A DNA stretch of 10,754 nt, taken from the NCBI GenBank assembly GCA_016189965.1, contig JACPRL010000126.1, positions 1 through 10,754 on the forward strand, read 5' to 3'. Source of the stretch: Acidobacteriota bacterium. GTDB taxonomy: Bacteria; Acidobacteriota; Terriglobia; Acidiferrales; 2-02-FULL-67-57. Under the pieces are notes generated by a model, which was given only the letters and a program-made list of their open reading frames with translations, was not told where the DNA came from and did not search any database. Made by a program: the position numbers and the translations under genes. Shown piece after piece: positions 5,390-10,754 of this stretch (within the stretch, counting starts at the first letter, position 1; each line of letters starts with the position of its first letter).

Positions 5390-7333
5390 TCAGGCGTCCG
5401 CGGCGCGGGTCTCGACCAGGCGGCGAAGCTCGCCCTCGAAGTCCCCCAGCGGGCGCGGCCCCAGGTCGCCCTTCGCGCGCGAGCGCACGCTCACCGTGCC
5501 GGCCTCTTCCTCTTTCTTGCCGCAGACGAGCATGAAAGGAATCTTCTGCAACTGCGCGTCGCGGATTTTGGCCTGGAGCTTCTCGTTGCGCGCGTCGAGC
5601 TCGACGCGGAAGCCCGCGCTGCGCAGCCGCTCGGCCACCTGCCCGGCGTAGGCGGCGTTTTTCTCGCTGATGGGCAGCACCACCGCCTGCACGGGCGCCA
5701 GCCAGACCGGGAAGGCGCCGGCGTAGTGCTCGATCAGGATGCCGAAGAAGCGCTCGACCGAGCCCCACAGCGCGCGGTGCACCATCACCGGCCGGTGCGG
5801 GGCGCCGTCGGCGGCGATGTAGCTGAGGTCGAAGCGCTCCGGCAGGTTGAAGTCGAACTGGATGGTCGAGAGCTGCCAGGGCCGGCCGATGGCGTCAATC
5901 AGCTTGACGTCAATCTTCGGCCCGTAGAACACCGCTTCGCCCTCCATGCGCTTGAAGGGCAAGCCGATCTGCTCGAGCGTCCGCTGCAGCGCGCCTTCGG
6001 CCCGCTCCCAGTCTTCCACGCGCCCGGCGTAGGCTTCCGGATGCCCCGGCTCGTAGGCCGAGAGCTCGGCTTCGAAGCGCTCGAAGCCGAAGGTGCGCAG
6101 GGCGTCGAGCGCGAACTCGACGCAGAGGCGGATCTCCTCGCCCACCTGCTCCGGCGTGCAGAAGATGTGCGCGTCGTCCACCGTGAAGCCGCGCACCCGC
6201 AGCAGCCCGTGCAGCACCCCGCCGCGCTCGTAGCGGTAGACCGTGCCCAGCTCGGCCAGCCGCAGCGGCAGGTCGCGGTAGCTGCGCAGCCGCGACTGGT
6301 AAATCAGGATGTGCCCCGGGCAGTTCATCGGCTTGAGCTGGTAGGTGAGGTGCTCCTCCTCCATGGGCGGGAACATGTTCTGCCGGTAGTAGTCCAGGTG
6401 TCCGCTGGTCTTCCACAAATCAATCCGCATCACGTGCGGCGTGTAGACCATCTGGTAGCCCCGCCGCAGGTACTCGGCCCGCAGCCAGTCCTCCATCAGC
6501 GTCCGAACCAGCCCGCCCTTGGGGTGCCAGAAGACCAGGCCGGCGCCGGCTTCGTCCTGGAAGCTGAAGAGGTCGAGCTCGGGCCCCAGCCGCCGGTGGT
6601 CGCGCCGGCGGGCTTCCTCGAGCCGATGCAGGAAGTCGTCCAGCTCGGCCTGCGAGGGGAAGCTGGTGCCGTAGATGCGCTGCATCTGCGGGTTGCCCTC
6701 GACCCCCTTCCAGTAAGCGCCGCTGACCGAAAGCAGCTTGAAGGCCTTGATGCGCCCGGTCGAAGGGATGTGCGGCCCGCGGCAGAAGTCGATGAACTTG
6801 CCGGTGACGTAGAAGCTCACCTGGTCGCCTTCGGCCTTCTCTTCGACCAGCTCGCACTTGAACTTCTGCCCTTGCTGCTCGTAGAGCTTCATCGCTTCGG
6901 CGCGCGGGAGCCAGCGGCGCTCGTTCGGCACGTCGGCGTCGCGCAGCTCGGCCATCTTGCGCTCGATGCGCGCCAGGTCTTCGGGCGTGAACGGCTGCTC
7001 GCGGTAGAACTCGTAGAAGAAGCCGTTGTCGGTGGGCGGGCCCACGCCGAGCTTCACCTCCGGGAAGAGCTCCAGCACCGCCGCCGCCAGCAGGTGGGCC
7101 GAGCTGTGCCGGAAGACGAACATCCCCTCCGGGTCGTCCGTGGTCAGGAAGCGCAGCGCGGTGTCGCGTAGGAGCGGCTCGGTCAGGTCAACCAGGTCGC
7201 CGTTCGACATCGCCACCACGGCCTGCTCGGCCAGCCGCTGGTTCTGCCGGCGCAGCAACTCGAGCGGCGTGGTGCCCCGCGGCACCCGCTCCACCTGCCC
7301 TTCCGGCAACGTGACTTTGATTGTCTCCGCCAT
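5390..7333 (-). CDS. thrS: Threonyl-tRNA synthetase
   Basis: Charges tRNA-Thr and hydrolyses mischarged Ser-tRNA-Thr. All domains of the long bacterial form are present in 647 residues. The TGS domain is at 1-62. The N2 editing domain has HSSAH (H76, H80) and CRGPH (C184, H188). The class II core has the predicted zinc ligands C338 (MNCPGH), H389 (DDAH) and H519 (MVHRA), motif 2 RYERGGVLHGLLRVRGFTVD and motif 3 GSVERFFGILIEHYAGAFP. The C-terminal anticodon-binding domain starts near VWLAPVQAVVLPI. The start is ATG. The nearest good Shine-Dalgarno (GGAGGG, 7393-7398) lies 59 nt upstream, with a perfect stem-loop in between. I see no T-box leader. It is followed by infC after 206 bp, the common thrS-infC-rpmI-rplT order. 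Confidence 0.98.
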   Translation of the reverse strand: MAETIKVTLPEGQVERVPRGTTPLELLRRQNQRLAEQAVVAMSNGDLVDLTEPLLRDTALRFLTTDDPEGMFVFRHSSAHLLAAAVLELFPEVKLGVGPPTDNGFFYEFYREQPFTPEDLARIERKMAELRDADVPNERRWLPRAEAMKLYEQQGQKFKCELVEEKAEGDQVSFYVTGKFIDFCRGPHIPSTGRIKAFKLLSVSGAYWKGVEGNPQMQRIYGTSFPSQAELDDFLHRLEEARRRDHRRLGPELDLFSFQDEAGAGLVFWHPKGGLVRTLMEDWLRAEYLRRGYQMVYTPHVMRIDLWKTSGHLDYYRQNMFPPMEEEHLTYQLKPMNCPGHILIYQSRLRSYRDLPLRLAELGTVYRYERGGVLHGLLRVRGFTVDDAHIFCTPEQVGEEIRLCVEFALDALRTFGFERFEAELSAYEPGHPEAYAGRVEDWERAEGALQRTLEQIGLPFKRMEGEAVFYGPKIDVKLIDAIGRPWQLSTIQFDFNLPERFDLSYIAADGAPHRPVMVHRALWGSVERFFGILIEHYAGAFPVWLAPVQAVVLPISEKNAAYAGQVAERLRSAGFRVELDARNEKLQAKIRDAQLQKIPFMLVCGKKEEEAGTVSVRSRAKGDLGPRPLGDFEGELRRLVETRAADA

Positions 7334-7342
7334 CTCTCAGTA

Positions 7343-7388
7343 GGACAGACATTCTTGCCTGCACTGAGCGCAGTCGAAGTGTCTGTCC
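7343..7388. repeat. Stem-loop repeat within the thrS leader
   Basis: Perfect 9-bp arms GGACAGACA (7343-7351) and TGTCTGTCC (7380-7388) enclose a 28-nt interior. The interior carries the CTTCGACTGCGCTCAG repeat core (minus strand, 7364-7379). If transcription starts near 7404 the whole element is in the thrS 5' leader, between the GGAGGG and the ATG. Confidence 0.7.
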
Positions 7389-7410
7389 AAATCCCTCCGC
7401 AAGAAAACCT

Positions 7411-7440
7411 ACCGTAGCAGACGCCCGCCCACAGCGTCAA
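7411..7440 (-). promoter_or_regulatory. Probable thrS promoter
   Basis: The minus strand has TTGACG (7435-7440; 5 of 6) followed after 18 bp by TACGGT (7411-7416), with an extended TGC before it. The -10 match is weak (3 of 6) but the -35 and extended -10 help. The predicted start near 7404 leaves a leader of about 70 nt. Confidence 0.45.
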
Positions 7441-7577
7441 TTCCGCCGCCCTTGGGCCGGCCGGCCTCCGGGCCGCCCCGGGGGTTGAAATGCGTCAGAA
7501 GACGCGTCAGAACGCATCAAACGGCTCTTCCTGGCGTAGGCCCCGCCCCACTCTGTTAGGCCTCAGAAGACGCCTTC
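7441..7577. other. Spacer between the toxin gene and thrS, with short repeats
   Basis: No gene is seen. It contains a G+C-rich run with GGCCGGCCGGCC (7455-7466), an 11-bp direct repeat TCAGAAGACGC (7495-7505 and 7563-7573) and a related TCAGAACGC (7507-7515). The stretch ATGCGT...ACGCAT around GCGTC-AGAA-GACGC can fold as nested inverted repeats. One direct-repeat copy sits 4 bp from the toxin stop codon. No T-run marks it as an intrinsic terminator. Confidence 0.5.
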
Positions 7578-8087
7578 TTATGATAAGCGGACTGGCCTTG
7601 ACGCCAAGACGCGCGGTTCGCCGTGAGCCGTGTCGGTGAAAATCACCAGGTTCTTGCCACCCCCCGTTGCGGCTGACGGCACCAATAGCGCTTGAAACCC
7701 GCTGGCTCGTGCGTCCCGGGCAATTTGATGCGTGAGGGTTCTGTCCTGGCCCTGGAGGTTACTCTTTTCAACTCCGAGATTGGCCAAAACCTTCCCATCG
7801 GTCAAGTCGAGAACCGATTCAAGATCAAAGGCGATCTCGTACGCCCACCATTCGCCAAACGCATACTCTTCCGGATTAATCCCACGCAGCCGTTCGTTTC
7901 TCGCCTTTTCTGCGGTAGCCGTCTGTTCATCGAGTGACACATACAGCGCAGGGAATTCGTCCTTAGGGTTATAACGTCCGCCATTCCTCAAGCTCCATTC
8001 TGTGGCAAGAGGATCGCGGCCCTTTCGAACGACTCGGTATGCCTTGACAGACAGGTGCAGTCGCGGGAGGTTCGAAGGAAGGGGCAA
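7578..8087 (-). CDS. RES-domain toxin (MbcT/ParT/Res family), NAD-targeting
   Basis: The 169-residue protein has the RES fold signatures: AYRVVRKGRDPL (R18), GGRYNPKDEFPALYVS (R38, Y49), TATAEKARN (E60) and the C-terminal VPSAATGGGKNLVIF (S138, N146). Characterised RES toxins degrade NAD+ (MbcT as a phosphorylase, Res as a glycohydrolase) or ADP-ribosylate a host enzyme (ParT). They are paired with an Xre/MbcA/ParS antitoxin encoded next to them, as here. GGRYN replaces the more usual GGRWN. The start is TTG, directly after the antitoxin TAG and in the same frame. AAGGGG lies about 11 nt upstream inside the antitoxin gene, suggesting translational coupling. G+C is about 53% in the block counted, far below thrS, which points to transfer. 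The exact reaction cannot be told from sequence. Confidence 0.88.
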   Translation of the reverse strand: MPLPSNLPRLHLSVKAYRVVRKGRDPLATEWSLRNGGRYNPKDEFPALYVSLDEQTATAEKARNERLRGINPEEYAFGEWWAYEIAFDLESVLDLTDGKVLANLGVEKSNLQGQDRTLTHQIARDARASGFQALLVPSAATGGGKNLVIFTDTAHGEPRVLASRPVRLS

Positions 8088-8711
8088 CTAGTCGTAGACC
8101 CCTTCCTGCATGGCTTGAACATCCGCTTCAACCCTTTCAAACTCACCCCGCAGCAAGAGGTCGATCGGTCTCTCGCCAGAAAAACTGGGATTGGGATGAT
8201 TGAGGTAGCTCTGAATGGCCTGCTTGTGGGGAAGCGCTTCTTCAAGCAACGAGACGAGCCGTCCCAGCCGAACTAGTTCCGGCCTCGACTTCGGCTTTGT
8301 TCCCTTCAACCATCGTTGTACCGTTTTCGCCGAGACTCCGAGAATGCGCGCCAGCGCTTCCTGCGATAGCCCAAGCGCGCCGGCAATGCGGCGAATACTG
8401 GCCGGTGCCGCCGAGGGTTTCGCTCGCAGGTCTGCCAGCAACCGAATCTGACTGAGCAGTTCACGGGGGGTTTGGCTGCAATTGAGCAGTACGACAGGTT
8501 GAATCTGGTGCCTTCGGAGCACCCGCAGCACATCGTTGGCATCGACGTGGGGCATCGCCAGGTCCAGCAAAACAATCTCCGGCTTGACCTTCGCGACCAG
8601 CGCTGCCTCTTCGGCGCTTCGGATCCCGTAGATCCGAGCGAAGCGGGCCAGAATCCCTTCGGCGTGTGAGGAGGCACCGACCTCCTTCACCGCCACAATC
8701 CTTTCGGCCAT
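8088..8711 (-). CDS. Antitoxin: receiver-like domain + HTH + MbcA/ParS/Xre toxin-binding domain
   Basis: Predicted antitoxin and autorepressor of the RES toxin. ATG at 8711 is chosen because GGGAGG lies 5 nt before it; a longer frame to 8792 would read through the promoter. Of 207 residues, about 105-136 form a helix-turn-helix (IRRIAGALGLSQEALARILG, then VSAKTVQRWLKG). About 145-207 resemble the MbcA/ParS/Xre C-terminal region (HPNPSFSGERPIDLLLRGEF). Residues 4-100 are unusual. KPEIVLLDLAMPHVDANDVL looks like the phospho-acceptor segment of a response-regulator receiver (D50), and LRAKP (K98) like its conserved KP. The acidic pair after strand 1 is missing (RIVAVKEV), so phosphorylation is doubtful. 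Typical members of this family have no such domain. Low G+C matches the toxin gene. The receiver homology is by eye and needs a profile search. Confidence 0.85.
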   Translation of the reverse strand: MAERIVAVKEVGASSHAEGILARFARIYGIRSAEEAALVAKVKPEIVLLDLAMPHVDANDVLRVLRRHQIQPVVLLNCSQTPRELLSQIRLLADLRAKPSAAPASIRRIAGALGLSQEALARILGVSAKTVQRWLKGTKPKSRPELVRLGRLVSLLEEALPHKQAIQSYLNHPNPSFSGERPIDLLLRGEFERVEADVQAMQEGVYD

Positions 8712-8747
8712 GGCTGCCTCCCTTCTCCCGGCTGGGTGAACATCCTC

Positions 8748-8776
8748 AGCATAATGCGGAGGGCGGTAGATGTCAA
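8748..8776 (-). promoter_or_regulatory. Strong promoter of the toxin-antitoxin operon
   Basis: The minus strand has a perfect -35 TTGACA (8771-8776), a 17-bp spacer and TATGCT (8748-8753; 4 of 6). Transcription would start near 8741, about 30 nt before the antitoxin ATG. It is the best promoter in the window, and its -35 is embedded in the operator. Confidence 0.8.
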
Positions 8777-8793
8777 GACAATGTCCGGACATT
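8771..8793. promoter_or_regulatory. Tandem palindromic operator over the -35 box
   Basis: Two palindromes of form TGTC-NN-GACA stand side by side: TGTCAAGACA (8771-8780) and TGTCCGGACA (8782-8791). The second extends to the perfect 14-mer AATGTCCGGACATT (8780-8793). Their centres are 11 bp apart, one helical turn, so two dimers would bind the same face. The first overlaps the whole -35. The HTH antitoxin is the obvious candidate ligand. Confidence 0.75.
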
Positions 8794-8887
8794 CACTAGA
8801 CCACCGCCCAACTGCAGGAACTAGCTGCATAGCTTTCCTTGCCAGCGACGGTTGGCTCTGGCAGATTACGGCGGAGAGGTCAACTCC

Positions 8888-9817
8888 ATGCCGCGCCGCC
8901 TTCCTATCTTGTTGTTTGCCGCGTCTCTCGTACTGCCGCTGGCGGCGGAGGAGCCGCCCGCCATGCAGGTCATCCTGCTCGGCACCGGCTACCCGCGGCC
9001 GAGCGCGGAGCGCGCCGGGCCGGCCACCGCCGTCGTGCTGGGCGAAAAGCTCTTTCTCATCGACGCGGGCCGTGGCGTGGTCATGCGCCTGGCCGCCGCC
9101 GGGCTGCCCGCCGACTGTGGCGTGGCCGGGGCCAAGTGCCTCCGCGCCGTGTTTCTCACCCACCTCCACTCCGACCACACCTCGGGCCTCCCCGATCTCT
9201 TCACCACCAGTTGGATCTTCGGCCGCTCGGCGCCGCTCGAGCTCTACGGCCCCGCGGGGACGAAGGAAATGGCCGCCGCGCTCCAAGCCTACTTCGCCGA
9301 AGACATCCGCATCCGCCGCGACCTCACCGAAGGGCACCCCGGCGCCGGCGCCACCCTCAACGTCCACGTCATCGAAGAGAGGATTGTCTACGAGGACTCG
9401 GAACTCCGGGTCGTCGCTTTCGCCGTCGACCACCGCCCGGTCGAGCCCGCCTTCGGCTACCGCTTCGAGCAGAAGAGCCCCGGCGGACAGGCGCACAAAG
9501 TCGTAGTTCACTCGGGTGACACGCGCCCCAGCGACAATCTCATCAAGCACGCCCGCGGCGCCGACATCCTCATCCACGAGGCCTACCTGCCCGAGCACTT
9601 CGACCGCGTCGACACCCCCGAAGTGGCTGCCCGCCTGAAGGCCTACCACACCAGCGCCACCGAAGTCGGCCAGGTCGCCGCCGCCGCCGAGGTCAAGCTG
9701 CTCGTGCTCACCCACCTCGTCCCCGGCGACCCCGAAAGCGAAAAGGTCTTCCTCGACCGCGCAGCGAAGCACTTCAAGGGCAGGATTGTGGTGGGGCGCG
9801 ACCTGATGCGCTTCTGA
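8888..9817 (+). CDS. Exported metallo-beta-lactamase-fold hydrolase (RNase Z / arylsulfatase-like branch)
   Basis: The 309-residue protein starts with a signal peptide: MPRR, then hydrophobic LPILLFAASLVLPLAA, likely cut before EEPPA. The mature part has the MBL order: LLGTGYPRPS, the metal motif THLHSDHTSGLPDL (H92, H94, D96, H97), VDHRPVEPAFGYRF (H182), HSGDTRPS (D211), ILIHEAY (H230) and LTHLVPGD (H276). The GxGYRF, SGDT and IHEA features place it in the RNase Z/AtsA-like branch and not among lactamases. Export argues against a tRNA-processing role, and the substrate is unknown. ATG 8888 is chosen because GGAGAGG lies 8 nt upstream and the signal peptide begins there; a TTG at 8852 would add 12 residues. 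It diverges from the toxin-antitoxin operon, and I see no clear promoter of its own. Confidence 0.9.
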   Translation: MPRRLPILLFAASLVLPLAAEEPPAMQVILLGTGYPRPSAERAGPATAVVLGEKLFLIDAGRGVVMRLAAAGLPADCGVAGAKCLRAVFLTHLHSDHTSGLPDLFTTSWIFGRSAPLELYGPAGTKEMAAALQAYFAEDIRIRRDLTEGHPGAGATLNVHVIEERIVYEDSELRVVAFAVDHRPVEPAFGYRFEQKSPGGQAHKVVVHSGDTRPSDNLIKHARGADILIHEAYLPEHFDRVDTPEVAARLKAYHTSATEVGQVAAAAEVKLLVLTHLVPGDPESEKVFLDRAAKHFKGRIVVGRDLMRF

Positions 9818-9950
9818 AACCGCTGGCCTGTGATGGGCGCAGTCGGACCATGCACACTAATAACCCAGATCGCTGCTCGTCAGGGCACGGCTTCAGCCGT
9901 GCCGAACACAACCAAAAATGAAAGGGCTTTAGCCCCTGAGGTTCTTCTCC
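9818..9950. repeat. Spacer with two REP-like palindromes
   Basis: The perfect hairpin GGCACGGCT-TC-AGCCGTGCC is at 9884-9903, followed 20 nt later by GGGCT-TT-AGCCC (9924-9935). The arms of the first equal those of the interrupted element at 2256-2311. No T-run follows, so these are not typical terminators. The second lies 15 nt before the start of the next gene. Confidence 0.7.
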
Positions 9951-10712
9951 GTGCGCGCTATCACTTTTGACTTCTACAACACGCTGGTCTACCACCGCGC
10001 GGGAACCGGTCGGGGTCGGCAGTACCAGGACTACCTCGCCGCCGCCGGCCTGACGGCCGACCCCTGGGAGCATCAGGTGCTCTACGACGTTTTCGAATAC
10101 TACGCGGCCGCCTACAGCCCCGCGCTCTCGGAGGAAGCCAAACTCTCCTTCTGGATCGAATTCAGCCGCCGGCTCTTCGAGCGCACTAACGTGCGCCTAC
10201 GCGAGGCCATTGATTACGCCCAACACGCCCCGGCCATCCGCGACATCATGGGGCCGAACGCCTTTGCCGTTTTTACTGAGGCTCTTCCAGCCCTCCGCAC
10301 TTTCAAAAAGAAAGGCTTGCGCCTCGGGGTCATCTCCGACTGGCAGAAAGGCCTTCAGCACTTCTGTGAGGAACTCGGCCTCGCCGCCTATCTCGACGTG
10401 GTGGTGGCTTCGGCCGAGGTGGGTTGCCAGAAGCCCGACCCGCGCCTATTTGAAATCGCGCGCGAGCGGTTGAAGATTCCCGCGCCAGAAATTCTGCACG
10501 TGGGCGACACCCTCGCCGACGTCGAAGGCGCCCGCGCCGCCGGCTTCTCCGTCCTGCTCCTCGTTCGCGAAGGCGACCCGCCGACGACCGACGTCCCGCT
10601 CATTCGCCACCTCCGCGAACTGCTCCCCCTCCCGCCCATCCTCGGAGCGCTCAAGAGGGGCTCAGAAGCAACAGAACGTGAAACCACAATAAACACAGAT
10701 GAACACGGATAG
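9951..10712 (+). CDS. HAD-superfamily hydrolase with DxY motif I
   Basis: A 253-residue cytosolic protein with all four HAD motifs: I, ITFDFYNTLV (nucleophile D7); II, LGVISDWQKG (S129); III, GCQKPDPRLF (K161); IV, HVGDTLADVEGARAAG (D186, D190). Residues 20-110 form a helical C1-type cap. Position D+2 of motif I is Tyr, as in 2-haloacid dehalogenases (DxYGT), not the Asp usual in phosphatases, so the chemistry is uncertain. The start is GTG, with GAGG about 10 nt upstream. The last roughly 15 residues (ATERETTINTDEHG) are encoded by a repetitive AACACAGATG-type sequence and are unlikely to be structural. It follows the MBL gene after 133 bp of palindromes. No shared pathway can be deduced. 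Confidence 0.9.
   Translation: MRAITFDFYNTLVYHRAGTGRGRQYQDYLAAAGLTADPWEHQVLYDVFEYYAAAYSPALSEEAKLSFWIEFSRRLFERTNVRLREAIDYAQHAPAIRDIMGPNAFAVFTEALPALRTFKKKGLRLGVISDWQKGLQHFCEELGLAAYLDVVVASAEVGCQKPDPRLFEIARERLKIPAPEILHVGDTLADVEGARAAGFSVLLLVREGDPPTTDVPLIRHLRELLPLPPILGALKRGSEATERETTINTDEHG
10672..10711. repeat. Short tandem repeat at the 3' end of the HAD gene
   Basis: AACACAGATG (10692-10701) is followed directly by AACACGGATA (10702-10711), preceded by AACCACAAT. I recall similar AACACAGATG repeats as common intergenic sequence in many bacterial assemblies. Here it supplies the last codons and the stop of the HAD gene. Confidence 0.55.
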
Positions 10713-10731
10713 GAGGACTTGGGGTGGGAAG

Positions 10732-10751
10732 GGCGGGGTTTCAACCCCGCC
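10732..10751. repeat. REP-like palindrome, 9-bp arms, TC loop
   Basis: GGCGGGGTT-TC-AACCCCGCC, 20 nt after the HAD stop codon and touching the right edge. It has the same 9-2-9 design with a TC loop as 9884-9903 but different arms. It could help protect or end the mRNA, but no T-run is visible before the window ends. Confidence 0.7.
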
Positions 10752-10754
10752 GTA

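Noticed and set aside
5351..7171. 606-codon open frame on the plus strand opposite thrS
   Set aside because: It is antisense to a clearly intact thrS. Its protein has low-complexity H/R/V/L/D-rich composition and no motifs, as expected from high-GC shadow frames.
7455..7573. CRISPR-like array
   Set aside because: The direct repeats are only 9-11 bp with irregular spacing, and no cas gene is present.
7334..7577. T-box riboswitch upstream of thrS
   Set aside because: I see no T-box-like sequence, specifier loop or terminator with U-run, only a repeat stem-loop and short repeats.
8712..8792. Longer antitoxin start with 27 extra residues
   Set aside because: It would place the coding region over the -10 and -35 boxes and operator. 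ATG 8711 has a strong GGGAGG at ideal spacing.
8687..9772. 361-codon minus-strand frame opposite the MBL gene
   Set aside because: Gly/Val/Asp-rich shadow. It overlaps the toxin-antitoxin promoter and the MBL gene, whose motifs are complete.

Overview
The window is about 10.8 kb of GC-rich bacterial chromosome. Most genes are near 70-75% G+C by hand counts of sample stretches. It suggests a member of the Acidobacteriota or a similar soil or sediment lineage. The reasons are the gene order, the flavour of the PheS, PheT and IF3 sequences, and intergenic spaces full of short palindromic repeats of a kind I associate with that phylum. This assignment is inference from recall; no rRNA or marker comparison was possible.

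Right to left on the minus strand, positions 7333 to 1 carry a translation cluster: thrS, infC, rpmI, rplT, pheS, pheT, and the start of a small coiled-coil gene that runs off the left edge. They encode threonyl-tRNA synthetase, IF3, L35, L20 and both subunits of phenylalanyl-tRNA synthetase. infC is best read as starting at ACG (5183) behind a perfect Shine-Dalgarno, not at the downstream GTG. A promoter and an intrinsic-terminator-like hairpin precede it, so IF3-dependent start discrimination and L20-type attenuation are both plausible. PheT (685 aa) lacks the usual N-terminal EMAP/OB-type tRNA-binding insert. The N-terminal domain of PheS is about 50% G+C against about 75% for the catalytic part.

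Positions 7578 to 8793, also minus strand, hold a lower-GC (about 52%) toxin-antitoxin cassette. A RES-domain toxin follows an antitoxin that appears to have three parts: a degenerate response-regulator-like N-terminal domain, a helix-turn-helix, and an MbcA/ParS/Xre-type C-terminal toxin-binding region. The cassette has a strong promoter (TTGACA, 17 bp, TATGCT) covered by two TGTC-NN-GACA palindromes one helical turn apart. The two genes abut in the same reading frame, separated only by a TAG codon. This is the most interesting system in the window.

On the plus strand, 8888-9817 encodes an exported metallo-beta-lactamase-fold hydrolase and 9951-10712 a HAD-superfamily hydrolase with a DxY motif I.

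The gaps between genes (2196-2436, 3580-3949, 4313-4411, 7334-7577, 9818-9950 and the right edge) hold REP-like palindromes, mostly with 9-bp arms, and copies of a CTTCGACTGCGCTCAG / GGATGAC repeat family. One such hairpin lies inside the predicted thrS 5' leader, between its Shine-Dalgarno and its start codon.
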